DNA from: DASXKD01 sp963734725
GTDB taxonomy: Bacteria > Actinomycetota > Actinomycetes > Streptosporangiales > Streptosporangiaceae
Direction: 5' to 3'
DNA length: 64,000 nt
Assembly: GCA_963734725.1 (NCBI GenBank)
Contig: CAVTIX010000028.1
Span: 1-64,000 of the forward strand
The notes beneath the pieces are model-generated. The model did not search any database and was not told the origin of the DNA. It worked only from the letters and a program-made list of their open reading frames with translations. This document shows, in pieces, positions 25,734-34,717 of this stretch. The position numbers and the translations under genes were made by a program. How positions within the stretch are numbered: position 1 is the first letter of the stretch; each line of letters starts with the position of its first letter.

Positions 25734-26555
25734 ATGGCGACCGCCTTCCTCGACGCGCCCAGCCCGCTGGCGTTCGCCCACCGCGGCGGCGCGGCGCACG
25801 CGCCGGAGAACTCCTGGCGCGCCTTCGAGCACGCCGTGGGCCTCGGCTACCGCTACCTGGAGACCGACCTCCAGGCGACCGCGGACGGCGTGCTGGTCGC
25901 GTTCCACGACCGGACCCTGACCCGGGTCTGCGGCCAAGACGGCCGGGTATGCCGGCTCAGCCACGCCGAGCTGTCCGCCGCCCGGATCGACGGCACCGAG
26001 CCGATCCCGCTGCTGGAGGACCTGCTCGCCGCCTGGCCCGACGTGCGGTTCAACCTCGACGTGAAGGACGTCCCGGCGATCGCGCCGCTGCCGGAGGTGC
26101 TGCGGCGGACAAACGCCTGGGACCGGGTTTGCGTGGTGTCGTTCTCGGCGAGCCGGCTCCGGGCCACCCGCCGTGCCCTCGGCCGGCCGGTGTGCATAGC
26201 CGCGTCGCCGCTCGGCACCGCGATGGTGCGGTTCGGCGGGCCCCGCGGCCGGCGTGACCGGGGCGGGCCGGGCCAGCAGGGCCCGCGGCGGCCGGACCGG
26301 CCGCGGCAGCAGTGGCCGCTGACCGATTGGCTGTCGCGCGCCGGGGTCCACTGCGTCCAGGTGCCCGCCTCGATGGCCACGGAGTCGTTCATCGGCCGAG
26401 CCCATGCGCTCGGCCTGCAGGTCCACGCCTGGACCGTCAACGATCGCCCGACCATGGAACGGCTGCTCGACCTGGGCATCGACGGCATCATGACCGACGA
26501 GACCGTCGCCCTGCGCGATGTCCTCGCTGCCCGCCACCAGTGGCACCCGCGCTAG
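25734..26555 (+). CDS. Glycerophosphodiester phosphodiesterase
   Basis: A 273-residue GDPD that hydrolyses glycerophosphodiesters to glycerol 3-phosphate and an alcohol. The active-site HRGGAAHAPENS with ETDLQATADGVLVAFHD gives the two catalytic His and metal-binding Glu/Asp residues; VHAWTVNDRPTM is the C-terminal family signature. Between FGGPR and WPLTDW is an Arg/Gly/Pro-rich stretch of about 25 residues containing a CGGCCGG-A-CCGGCCG palindrome at 26289-26303. There is no signal peptide, so it is likely cytoplasmic. Confidence 0.85.
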   Translation: MATAFLDAPSPLAFAHRGGAAHAPENSWRAFEHAVGLGYRYLETDLQATADGVLVAFHDRTLTRVCGQDGRVCRLSHAELSAARIDGTEPIPLLEDLLAAWPDVRFNLDVKDVPAIAPLPEVLRRTNAWDRVCVVSFSASRLRATRRALGRPVCIAASPLGTAMVRFGGPRGRRDRGGPGQQGPRRPDRPRQQWPLTDWLSRAGVHCVQVPASMATESFIGRAHALGLQVHAWTVNDRPTMERLLDLGIDGIMTDETVALRDVLAARHQWHPR

Positions 26556-26604
26556 CCGGATCTCGACTGACCCCGGTACCCCACGGTTGGAAACGGGCAG
26601 AGCG

Positions 26605-26630
26605 GGAATCTTGTCCGCGTAGCCTGCGTT
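26605..26630 (+). promoter_or_regulatory. Sigma-R-type promoter of rbpA
   Basis: GGAAT (26605-26609) and GTT (26628-26630) are separated by exactly 18 bases. This is the consensus recognised by the disulfide-stress sigma factor SigR in Streptomyces, where rbpA is a known SigR target. The position, about 40 bp upstream of the rbpA ATG, fits. Confidence 0.7.
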
Positions 26631-26670
26631 GATGTCGGTGGAGGGCAGACCGCCTGGGAGGCAATGCATT

Positions 26671-27045
26671 ATGGCCGAACGTGCACTACGCGGCACCCGG
26701 CTCGGGGCAACGAGCTATGAGAACGACCGTAACACGGACCTGGCGCCACGCCAGGAAATAGCTTTTGACTGCCCTAAGGGGCATCACTTTAGCGTTCCGT
26801 TCGCCGCCGAGGCGGAGATTCCCGCTACATGGGAATGCCGGGTTTGCGGCGCTGTTGCGTTCACCTCTGCCGCGGACCTGCCGACTCCGAAGAAGGTAAA
26901 GCCACCGCGCAGCCACTGGGACATGCTGCGCGAGCGCAGGTCCATCGCCGACCTGGAGCAGGTCCTGGCGGAGCGGCTCGCCCTGATCCGGGGCGAGCGC
27001 GGGATCGACGGCGACGGCAAGAACAGCCAGCGCAAGAGCGCATAA
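26671..27045 (+). CDS. rbpA: RNA polymerase-binding protein RbpA
   Basis: A 124-residue actinobacterial transcription factor that binds RNA polymerase and the primary sigma factor and stabilises open complexes. Typical segments are MAERALRGTRLGATSYENDR, the zinc-site residues in FDCPKGHHF and ECRVCGAVA, and the sigma-interacting helix SHWDMLRERRSIADLEQVLAE. GGGAGG lies upstream of the ATG. A sigma-R-type promoter precedes it, which suggests induction by thiol stress. Confidence 0.95.
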   Translation: MAERALRGTRLGATSYENDRNTDLAPRQEIAFDCPKGHHFSVPFAAEAEIPATWECRVCGAVAFTSAADLPTPKKVKPPRSHWDMLRERRSIADLEQVLAERLALIRGERGIDGDGKNSQRKSA

Positions 27046-27075
27046 CGGCGCTGCAGGGCACTTCGGGTTCCGGAT

Positions 27076-27874
27076 TTACGGGCGCTCCCGCGAGCCCGGG
27101 CTAGGGTCGTCGCCGCCTCGGCTGCTCGCTGCCCGCCGGCGCCGGTGGCCGCGCCAGGTGACCCCCCAGATGGTGATCCGCCACAGCGCCTCCAGGACGA
27201 TCGCCCGGCTCATCTTCGACGTGCCGTGTACCCGCTCCACGAACGTGATCGGCACCTCGACCACGCGCAGCCCGGCGCGCAGTGCCCGCACCGCCAGGTC
27301 AACCTGGAAGCAGTACCCCTGCGACTCCACCTCGTCGAGTGCGATCGTGCGCAATGTCTGCGCCCGGTAGGCGCGGTAACCGCCGGTGGCGTCCTTGAGC
27401 TTGATGCCGAGCATTATCCGGGCGTAGGTGTTTCCGCCGCGCGACAGCAGTTCCCGCGACTTCGGCCAGTTGCGGACCGTGCCGCCGGGCACCCAGCGCG
27501 ACCCGATCACCAGGTCCGCCCCGGCCAGCGCGGCCAGCAGGACCGGCAGTTCCTCCGGCTGGTGCGAGCCGTCGGCGTCCATCTCGACCAGCACGTCGTA
27601 GCCCTCGCCGAGCGCCCAGCGAAAGCCCGCGATGTAGGCGGCGCCAAGGCCCGCCTTCCCGCTGCGGTGCAGCACGTGGATGTGGCTGTCCTCGGCGGCG
27701 AGCTTGTCGGCGGTCTCACCCGTGCCGTCCGGGCTGTTGTCGTCGACCACCAGCAGGTCGGCGCCCGGCACGGCCCGGCGGACCCGGCCCGCCGTCGAAC
27801 TCGATGTTGGCGCGCTCGTTGTAGGTAGGCATGATCACGGCAACGCGCCCGGTGGGCTGCCCGCGGGCCTCCAT
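27076..27874 (-). pseudogene. Polyprenol-phosphate mannose synthase (Ppm1/DPM1-like GT2), one-base frameshift
   Basis: This family transfers mannose from GDP-mannose to polyprenyl phosphate for lipoglycan and protein O-mannosylation. The N-terminus VAVIMPTYNERANIE lies in one frame from the ATG at 27874; the rest (VPGADLLVVDDNSPDGTGET, then ADLVIGSRWVPGG and YCFQVDLAVRAL) is in another. Removing one base from the G/C run at 27788-27790 gives NIEFDGGRVRRAVPGAD, which matches the family spacing. The restored protein has about 265 residues. It is convergent with rbpA. Confidence 0.75.
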
Positions 27875-28424
27875 GTTGCTCAAGACTCCCTGCCTGCACG
27901 GCGTCAGGAAGGCCCGGGCCGCCCTTCGGACCGGAGTCCACCCCGTCGGCCACGAGACCGGCCCCGTTGTCTACTGGGTGCCCGGGCACTTCCATGCCCA
28001 GCCATCGCCAGCCAGGGTTGGCCCCCGGCGGCCAGCGCCCTGCTGGACTTCGCAGTAACTTAGGAGTTGGGCGCCGGCGGTGTCAAACTCGCGATGCGGC
28101 GGTGGGGCGTCCGTGGCATGAGGGCGGAGGGCCACCGCCCGGGTGGGGCCCTATTCGCCGCCAGGTGGCAGCGGTACGATTGAGCCCTTCCAGGTGAGGG
28201 GCGGCATGACAGCTGTGTCAGGCGCGCGGTAACGATGACCTTGCCGCGCAGCGGAGCCACCGGATCGGCTCACCATCACACGGCACACCATGACCCGCAC
28301 TCCGCCGCGCCCTGCCCCCTCGACCGCAATGAGCGGTTGCGACCGGCGCCCGAACGCTCAGGCTGGGACGAGCCCACGTCTCCCGCCGCTCCGAGCAGTG
28401 ATCTTCCAGCAGGAGGTTCAGCGA
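27875..28424. other. Intergenic region upstream of the acetyl-CoA synthetase gene
   Basis: About 550 bp with only short ORFs lacking ribosome sites or family resemblance (for example 28060-28260 minus). It should contain the promoters of ppm (minus) and acs (plus). I see no clear operator, hairpin or repeat. Confidence 0.4.
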
Positions 28425-30533
28425 ATGACAGAAAACGAGGAGCCGCAGGTCTCCGAGTCGCAGATTGCCGTGCACTGGCGCGAGGAGGAGTACATCTACC
28501 CTCCCGAGGCCTTCGTGAAGCAGGCGAACGCGAACGACCCCGCCATCTTTGACCGGTTCAGCAAGGACAACTTCCCCGACTGCTTCACCGAGTACGCGGA
28601 CCTGCTGGACTGGGACCAACGGTGGGACACCGTCCTGGACAGCAGCACCCCGCCGTTCTGGAAGTGGTTTACCGGCGGCCGGCTGAACGCCAGTTACAAC
28701 TGCGTGGACCGGCACGTGCCGGGCAGCGGCAACAAAGCCGCGCTGATCTGGGTGCCCGAGCCCGAGTCGGTCAACCCGGTGGCCATCACCTACCGGGACT
28801 TGTACCACCGGGTCAACGAGTTCGCCGCGCTGCTGCAGGACTTCTGCGGGCTCAAGGCCGGCGACCGGGTGACCCTGCACATGCCGATGGTCCCCGAGCT
28901 TCCGGTCACCATGCTGGCCTGCGCCCGGCTCGGGGTCGTCCACTCCCAGGTGTTCGGCGGGTTCAGCGGCAACGCGGCCGGGACCAGGATCGCCGACTCG
29001 GGCAGCCGGGTGCTGATCACGATGGACGGTTACTACCGCAGCGGCGGCCTCGTCAACCACAAGGTCAAGGCCGACGAGGCGGTCGCCGAGGCGAACAACC
29101 AGGGCCAGGAGGTCGACCAGGTGCTCGTGTGGCGGCGGCACCCGGGCCAGTACGCGTCGAAGACCCCCATGGTCGAGGGCCGGGACTTCTTCGTGGACGA
29201 GATCTCCGGTAAGTACCGGGGCCAGCTCGTGGACCCGGTGTCGATGCCGGCCGAGGCGCCGCTGTTCCTCATGTACACCTCCGGCACCACCGGCCGCCCC
29301 AAGGGCGCCCAGCACAGCACCGGCGGGTACCTGTCCTACGTCGCCGGGACGTCCAAGTACTACCAGGACATCCACCCCGACGACACGTACTGGTGCATGG
29401 CCGACATCGGCTGGATCACCGGCCACTCCTACATCGTCTACGGCCCGCTGGCGCTCGGCACGACCAGCGTGATCTACGAAGGCACGCCCAACTACCCCGA
29501 CGCCGGGCGCCCCTGGCGAATCGCCGAACGGCTCGGCGTGAACATCTTCCACACCTCACCGACCGCCATCCGGATGCTGCGCAAGGTCGGCCCGGACGAG
29601 CCCGCCAAGTACAACTACCACTTCAAGCACATGACCACGGTCGGCGAGCCGATCGAGCCGGAGGTCTGGCGCTGGTACCACGAGACGGTCGGCAAGGGCG
29701 AAGCGGTCATCGTGGACACCTGGTGGCAAACCGAGACCGGCGGGTTCCTGGGCAGTTCGCTGCCGGCCCTCAAGCCGATGAAGCCGGGCAGTTGCGGGCC
29801 CGCGGTCATCGGCATCTACCCGGTCATCCTCGACGAGGACGGCCAGGAGGTCCCCGACGGCAAGGCCGGGAACATCTGCATCACCAACCCGTGGCCGGGG
29901 ATCATGCAGACGGTGTGGGGCCAGCCGGAGAGGTTCATCTCCGTCTACTACGCCAAGTACAACCGGAACTCCGGCAGCAAGGACTGGCGTGACTGGCCGT
30001 ACTTCGCCGGCGACGGCGCGGTCCGCGCCCCGGACGGCTACTACCGGATCCTGGGCCGCGTGGACGACGTGATCAACGTGGCCGGGCACCGGCTCGGCAC
30101 CAAGGAAATCGAGTCTGCCGCGCTGACGGTGCCCGAGGTGGCGGAGGCCGCGGCGGTCCCCGTGGTCGACGACATCCGCGGCCGTGCGGTGGAGATATAC
30201 GTCTCGCTCAAGCCGGGTTACGAGGCCAGCGACGAGATGGCCGCGAAGGTCACCCGCTCCATCGAGACCGAGATTGGCAAGATCGCCAGGCCGAAGAGCG
30301 TCTGGATCGTGCCGGACATGCCCAAGACCCGGTCCGGCAAGATCATGCGCCGGGTCATCGCGGCGGTCTCCAACTTCACCGACGTCGGTGACGTCACCAC
30401 GCTCGCGAACCCCGAGGTGGTCGAGGAAATCCGCCACCGGGTCCAGTCGGCCAAGGTCGCCAAGGGTGACACCCCGCGCGAACTCAGCGAGACCGAGAAG
30501 GCCGAGATCCAGGCGTTCGGCACCGAGTCCTAG
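28425..30533 (+). CDS. acsA: Acetyl-CoA synthetase (acetate-CoA ligase, AMP-forming)
   Basis: A 702-residue enzyme converting acetate, ATP and CoA to acetyl-CoA. The ATG at 28425 follows AGGAGGT. Signatures are the N-terminal EFAALLQDFCGLKAGDRVTLHMPM, A3 FLMYTSGTTGRPKGAQHSTG, the acetate pocket region DTWWQTETGG, GRVDDVINVAGHRLGT and the regulatory acetylatable Lys in PKTRSGKIMRR. The middle segment WCMADIGWITGHSYIVYGPL is characteristic of Acs rather than longer-chain ligases. It stands alone. Confidence 0.93.
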   Translation: MTENEEPQVSESQIAVHWREEEYIYPPEAFVKQANANDPAIFDRFSKDNFPDCFTEYADLLDWDQRWDTVLDSSTPPFWKWFTGGRLNASYNCVDRHVPGSGNKAALIWVPEPESVNPVAITYRDLYHRVNEFAALLQDFCGLKAGDRVTLHMPMVPELPVTMLACARLGVVHSQVFGGFSGNAAGTRIADSGSRVLITMDGYYRSGGLVNHKVKADEAVAEANNQGQEVDQVLVWRRHPGQYASKTPMVEGRDFFVDEISGKYRGQLVDPVSMPAEAPLFLMYTSGTTGRPKGAQHSTGGYLSYVAGTSKYYQDIHPDDTYWCMADIGWITGHSYIVYGPLALGTTSVIYEGTPNYPDAGRPWRIAERLGVNIFHTSPTAIRMLRKVGPDEPAKYNYHFKHMTTVGEPIEPEVWRWYHETVGKGEAVIVDTWWQTETGGFLGSSLPALKPMKPGSCGPAVIGIYPVILDEDGQEVPDGKAGNICITNPWPGIMQTVWGQPERFISVYYAKYNRNSGSKDWRDWPYFAGDGAVRAPDGYYRILGRVDDVINVAGHRLGTKEIESAALTVPEVAEAAAVPVVDDIRGRAVEIYVSLKPGYEASDEMAAKVTRSIETEIGKIARPKSVWIVPDMPKTRSGKIMRRVIAAVSNFTDVGDVTTLANPEVVEEIRHRVQSAKVAKGDTPRELSETEKAEIQAFGTES

Positions 30534-30603
30534 GGAGCATTCCGGGCACCGCTGGGGTGGCAAGGGATGCCGACGCCGGGCCTCAGCCGGTGCGAGCTCG
30601 GGG

Positions 30604-31251
30604 TTATACGGGCAGGCCGGACTCCAGCAAGGCCAGGCCGCGCTCGAACTTGTCACCGAATCCGTCCAGGTCGCCGGGCTGGTCGAACCAGGCGGCCATG
30701 GCGACGCCCACGACGGCCCCGGCCAGGACCTGGACTTCGAAGTCACTGGCGGCCTTTCCGTACCGTTCGGCTACCGCCTCGGCGATGCGCTGCGTGGTTC
30801 TGGCGAGCTCCTCCAGCATCCGGGCCTGGACGGCAGGAACCGCGGTGGCGAGAGCCATAGCCTCGCGCAGTTCCCCCAGTTCGGCCTCGCCCAGGTTGGC
30901 GAAGGCGGTGCGGACCGAGGTGCGCATGGCGGCGATGGGGCCGAGGCCCGGCGGCTGGGCGCGGTAGACGTCCATCCACAGCAGGTCCATGTCGTCTTGC
31001 AGGACGACGTCTTCCTTGGTGGGGAAATAGCGGAAAAACGTGCTCGGTGACACCTCGGCGGCCTCGGCGATCTGCTCCACCGTGGTGTTGTCGTAACCCT
31101 GTTCCCGGAACAGCCGGAGCGCGTGCTCCCTGATGGCAGCGCGCGTTCTGGCCTTCTTGCGCTCACGCAGGCCCGGCCGGGCCGGGTCGGCCGGGCCTGT
31201 CGGCCCGGGCTGCGCCGACGGCCGGGCCGTGGCATCAGGCAATGCGCTCAT
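30604..31251 (-). CDS. TetR-family transcriptional regulator
   Basis: A 215-residue repressor. The N-terminal helix-turn-helix (TTVEQIAEAAEVSPSTFFRYF, about residues 55-75) is classic TetR/AcrR; the C-terminal domain carries a TetR ligand-binding helix bundle (LEELARTTQRIAEAVAERYG). The start overlaps the end of the MFS exporter gene by 17 bases, so it is co-transcribed with it and probably autoregulates the pair. Confidence 0.88.
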   Translation of the reverse strand: MSALPDATARPSAQPGPTGPADPARPGLRERKKARTRAAIREHALRLFREQGYDNTTVEQIAEAAEVSPSTFFRYFPTKEDVVLQDDMDLLWMDVYRAQPPGLGPIAAMRTSVRTAFANLGEAELGELREAMALATAVPAVQARMLEELARTTQRIAEAVAERYGKAASDFEVQVLAGAVVGVAMAAWFDQPGDLDGFGDKFERGLALLESGLPV

Positions 31252-32842
31252 GGGCCGATTCTGCTCCTTCGCTGCCCGGCCGGGTAGCAGGCAGGGGCGC
31301 CGGAGCGGCCGTGGCGCGCCACGGCAGGAAGGCGAGGGCCACCACGATCCCGGCCACCGCCAGCCCGGCGCTGGCCCACAGCATCGCGTCGATGCCGTGC
31401 GTGAACGCCGCGCGCACCGAGTCGAGCAGCTGCGCCGAGCCGAGCTGATGGGCTACCGCCAGGCCCGCGAATACGCTGCTGCGCATCACGTCCGCGGCGT
31501 GCGGGGGCAGGCCCGCCAGGCTGAGCCCGGAGCGGTAGGCCGAGGCCAGGACGCTGCCCAGGATCGCGGCCGACAAGGGGGCGCCTGCCTTCTGGACCGC
31601 CTGCATGACCGCCGAGCCAACTCCCGCGCTGGCCTTCGGCAGGTCCACCAGGGCCGAGGACGCGGCGGTGGCCAGCGCCAGCCCGAACCCGACACCGGCG
31701 ATCGCGGTCCACGCGGCGATGAACGCATCCCCGCTGCGCACGGTCATGGTGGCGCCGAGCGCCAGGCCGGCGGCCAGCAGCGTGAACCCCAGCGCGGCGG
31801 TGAGCTTGCTGGTTAGCCGCGCTGCCACCCGGTCGGCCAGGATCGCGCCGAGCGCCAGTCCGGCCATCAGCGGCAGCAGCCGCAGCCCGCTGCCCATCGC
31901 GGACACGCCCAGGATGGCCTGGAAGAACTGGGGCGCCGCGAACAGCAGGCCGAACATCGCGAAGACGCCGAACGCCTGCAGGATCGTCCCCCAGGTGAAC
32001 CTGGCGGACTTGAACAGCGCGAGATCCACCAGTGGCTGCCCGCCGGGGCGCCGGGCGAGCCTGCGCTCCCAGGCCACGAACGCCACCAGGATGACCACGC
32101 CCGCCGTCATCGCCGCGATCGCGGTGAGCGAGGTCCAGCCGTGCTGCCCGGCGGCGATGAACCCGTACACGAGCACCGCCAGGCCGGCGCACGAGGCCAC
32201 GATGCCCACCGGGTCCAGGCCCGGCCGCTCCGCCGCCCGGGACTCCGGCACCAGCACCGCCACCGCAGCCAGCCCGATCGCCACCACCGGCAGGTTCATC
32301 AGGAACACCCAGCCCCACCAGTAGCTGGACAGCAGCCAGCCGCCGAGAATCGGGCCGATCGGCAGGGCCAGGAAGTTGGCCGCCGCCCAGATGCCCACCG
32401 CCTTGGGCCGCTCTTCGTCGGTGAACATCACCGCTACCACCGACAGCACCAGCGGCAGCATGAACCCGGCGCTCACCCCCAGCACCGTCCGCGCGGCGAT
32501 GAACGCCGCGGCGCTCGGCGCGTAGGCGCAGGCCAGCGAGCCGGCCCCGAACACCGCGAGGCTGATGAGCATGAGCCGCTTGCGCCCGAACCGGTCCCCT
32601 GCCGCTCCCCCGGGCAACAGTCCCACGGCCAGCCCCAGCGTGTAGGCGGAGACGAACCACTGCAGGTCGGTCGCCGAGGCGCGCAGCGATCCGGCTAGCG
32701 TCGGCAGCGCCACGCTCAGCACGGTGGCATCCAGCCCCACCGCGAGCACGCCAAGCGTCAGCCCGCCCAGAGCCCACCACTTCCCCGCCGCTCCCCCGAT
32801 GCCAGTGCCCTTGGCCACCACGCTCATGACGCTCACCGCCAT
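31235..32842 (-). CDS. MFS exporter, DHA2 (EmrB/QacA) family
   Basis: A protein of up to 535 residues with 14 predicted membrane segments. Motif A is GGAAGDRFGRKRL, motif C is GPILGGWLL, and the first-helix motif D1 is LDATVLSVALPTLAGSL. DHA2 exporters expel drugs and other amphiphiles using proton motive force. A second ATG at 32827 (MSVVAKG) is a plausible start. The tetR gene overlaps its 3' end. Confidence 0.88.
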   Translation of the reverse strand: MAVSVMSVVAKGTGIGGAAGKWWALGGLTLGVLAVGLDATVLSVALPTLAGSLRASATDLQWFVSAYTLGLAVGLLPGGAAGDRFGRKRLMLISLAVFGAGSLACAYAPSAAAFIAARTVLGVSAGFMLPLVLSVVAVMFTDEERPKAVGIWAAANFLALPIGPILGGWLLSSYWWGWVFLMNLPVVAIGLAAVAVLVPESRAAERPGLDPVGIVASCAGLAVLVYGFIAAGQHGWTSLTAIAAMTAGVVILVAFVAWERRLARRPGGQPLVDLALFKSARFTWGTILQAFGVFAMFGLLFAAPQFFQAILGVSAMGSGLRLLPLMAGLALGAILADRVAARLTSKLTAALGFTLLAAGLALGATMTVRSGDAFIAAWTAIAGVGFGLALATAASSALVDLPKASAGVGSAVMQAVQKAGAPLSAAILGSVLASAYRSGLSLAGLPPHAADVMRSSVFAGLAVAHQLGSAQLLDSVRAAFTHGIDAMLWASAGLAVAGIVVALAFLPWRATAAPAPLPATRPGSEGAESAHERIA

Positions 32843-32873
32843 CCAGTAGCTTCTCTGATATGAATGCTACTTT

Positions 32874-32885
32874 CACTTTAGAGTG
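32874..32885. promoter_or_regulatory. Candidate operator upstream of the MFS-TetR pair
   Basis: CACTTTAGAGTG has CACT/AGTG half-sites around a 4-base centre, in an AT-rich island 32-43 bp upstream of the MFS start. It could be the TetR operator. The call rests only on position and symmetry. Confidence 0.3.
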
Positions 32886-33022
32886 TCACGCAAGCCGGAG
32901 TTACATTCAGTTGTGCGCTTTGGGCTGGCGGCGAGGAACTGCCCGGCGCCTGCGGGTGGCGGGCGTCGGCTGCTGGCGGGGCGGTGGCGGTGGCCGGAGC
33001 TGGCGGTGTCCGGGGCGGGCGG

Positions 33023-33394
33023 CTAGGCGCCTGCCATCACGCGCAGGACGACGCTGCGGCGGGCGCGGGCGGCGGCGTCCAGGACCACGGCGAGTTCGTC
33101 CTCCCGCAGCTCCTCGGCGGCCTCAACGATGATCACCAATGGCCCCGCGCCGGGAGCGGCCCGCTGGATGACGTCCCGGACCTGCTGCTGGTCACGGGTC
33201 AGCGCCTCGGGGGAAAGCACCGACATGACGACCTCGCCGCTTTCCAGGGGGCCCAGGCGGCCATCCGGCCCGGCGGCGATGGGTTCAACGACAGCCCCGC
33301 CGGACGCGAGGCTCGGCGGCGGGTAGGTGCGCAGGTAACTGTCCACCGTGCTGCCGCGGGGCAGCTGCACGATCACAACGGCATCGCTTGTCAT
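33023..33394 (-). CDS. Hypothetical protein
   Basis: A 123-residue protein with alternating hydrophobic strands (DAVVIVQLPRG, GEVVMSVLSPEAL, GPLVIIVEAAEEL, SVVLRVM), suggesting a small alpha/beta fold. There is no signal peptide, membrane segment or recognisable motif. It lies between the MFS exporter and the lysine cluster and is divergent from a truncated VOC fragment. Function unknown. Confidence 0.5.
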   Translation of the reverse strand: MTSDAVVIVQLPRGSTVDSYLRTYPPPSLASGGAVVEPIAAGPDGRLGPLESGEVVMSVLSPEALTRDQQQVRDVIQRAAPGAGPLVIIVEAAEELREDELAVVLDAAARARRSVVLRVMAGA

Positions 33395-33447
33395 AGCGCG
33401 GCAAGCCTACCGGTGGCGCTGTCCGAGAGCACGGGTAACCTGCCGTC

Positions 33448-33549
33448 ATGATTGATCACATCGGCATGCAGGTGGCGGACGTCGAGGCGTCGCTGGCCTT
33501 CTACCTGGGTGTCTTCGGGCCGATCGGGGTGCGCGCCCACGGCGGTTAG
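33448..33549 (+). pseudogene. Truncated VOC-superfamily (glyoxalase-like) gene
   Basis: ATG at 33448 opens MIDHIGMQVADVEASLAFYL, the first beta-alpha module of a glyoxalase/bleomycin-resistance (VOC) protein with the metal-ligand His in DHIG. The frame ends after 33 codons with TAG at 33547-33549. A functional VOC protein needs about 120 residues or more. The remainder has been lost where the kal gene ends on the opposite strand; the two stops overlap. Confidence 0.65.
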
Positions 33550-33938
33550 CCTGCCGGGGCAGGCGCCACCACCGTCCCCCGCGCGGTCACCACGACCACC
33601 GGCTCATCCAGCACGTCTGAGGCAGACGGCCCGCGCTCCGGGTTCGCCCGGCACACGACGCGGGCCTCGAAGGCGAGCTCGCGGCTGCGCCGCCCGACCC
33701 GGACGACGGTCGCCGTGGCCTCGATCACGTCCCCGCCCAGCACCGGCGCGCGGAACTGGACGTCGGAGTAGGACGCGAACAGGCCCTCATCGGCGTCCAT
33801 CCGGATGCACGCCTCGGTGGCCACGTCCCCGAGCAGGGCCAGCACGAACGCGCCGTCCACCAGGTTCCCGCCGTAATGCGCGTCGGCCGCGGACACATAC
33901 CGGCGCTGGGTGACGGTCAGCCCCTCCCCCGCGGTCAC
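33546..33938 (-). CDS. kal: Hotdog-fold protein, probable 3-aminobutyryl-CoA ammonia-lyase
   Basis: A 130-residue single hotdog domain (SAADAHYGGNLVDGAFVLAL, then FRAPVLGGDVIEATATVVRV). The length and the AHYGG start of the central helix match Kal of lysine-fermenting bacteria, which removes ammonia from 3-aminobutyryl-CoA to give crotonyl-CoA. The fold alone could also be a thioesterase; the position as the last gene after kdd-kamD-kamE, with a 4-base ATGA overlap to kamE, supports Kal. Confidence 0.75.
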   Translation of the reverse strand: MTAGEGLTVTQRRYVSAADAHYGGNLVDGAFVLALLGDVATEACIRMDADEGLFASYSDVQFRAPVLGGDVIEATATVVRVGRRSRELAFEARVVCRANPERGPSASDVLDEPVVVVTARGTVVAPAPAG

Positions 33939-34717
33939 GCCGCGTTTCCCTGCGGCTCGGGGGCCAGCATGTGGGCCAGGTAGCTGGCCACCTCGCGGGG
34001 GGTCGTGCCGCGCCCGAACACCCGGTCCATGCCCAGCTCGCCCGCCATCGCCGGGTCGAACCGCGGGCCGCCGACCACGAGCAGCGGCCGCTGCGTCAGG
34101 CCACTCTCTTCGCTGAAGGCCTCGGCGATCTGCCGGGCGGCGAGGATGTGCGCGTCCCGTTGCGTGACCACCTGGCTGACCAGCACCGCGTCCGCGCCTT
34201 CTGCGACTGCGCGGGCCACGAGGTCACTCACCGCCACCTGCGCGCCAAGGTTGACCACCCGGATCTCCGCGTAAGACTCCAGCCCTTTCTCCCCCGCGTG
34301 CCCCTTGACGTTGAGGATGGCGTCGATGCCGACGGTGTGCGCGTCCACGCCGACGCAGGCGCCGACCACCACAAGCTCCCGGCCGAGCGCCGCCCGGATC
34401 CGCCGGTTCACCTCGGCGGCGGACAGCAGCGGGAACTCCCGCCGGGCCACCTTGACGTCGGCGAGGTCGACCAGATGCCGGACGGCGCCGTAGACGATGA
34501 AGAACGTGAAGTCCGGGCCCATCGCCTTGGCGTGCACCACCATGACCGGTTCCAGGCCCATCTTGGCCGCGAGCTGCGCCGCCGCCCCTTCGGCGCGGGC
34601 CCGTTCCTCCTCGGTGCCGGATGGCAGCGGCAGCGTGAACGACACCTGGATCCGGCCGTCGCCGGTGGTGTCCCCGTACGGCCGGATCACCGTGCGCCCG
34701 GCGTCCGCGGCGGTCAT
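33935..34717 (-). CDS. kamE: Lysine 5,6-aminomutase beta subunit
   Basis: A 260-residue cobalamin-binding subunit. The B12 base-off motif D-x-H-x-x-G is seen as GVDAHTVGID, followed by ILNVKGHAGEKGLESY, in the region containing the PLP-anchoring Lys of this family. Later segments ADAVLVSQVVTQRDAH and PLLVVGGPRFD are the Rossmann-like cobalamin fold. With KamD it shifts the terminal amino group of beta-lysine or D-lysine. Start and stop overlap both neighbours as ATGA. Confidence 0.88.
   Translation of the reverse strand: MTAADAGRTVIRPYGDTTGDGRIQVSFTLPLPSGTEEERARAEGAAAQLAAKMGLEPVMVVHAKAMGPDFTFFIVYGAVRHLVDLADVKVARREFPLLSAAEVNRRIRAALGRELVVVGACVGVDAHTVGIDAILNVKGHAGEKGLESYAEIRVVNLGAQVAVSDLVARAVAEGADAVLVSQVVTQRDAHILAARQIAEAFSEESGLTQRPLLVVGGPRFDPAMAGELGMDRVFGRGTTPREVASYLAHMLAPEPQGNAA

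Noticed and set aside
28060..28260. 66-codon minus-strand ORF upstream of acsA
   Set aside because: No ribosome site, Arg/Pro/Ser-rich text typical of non-coding GC-rich DNA.
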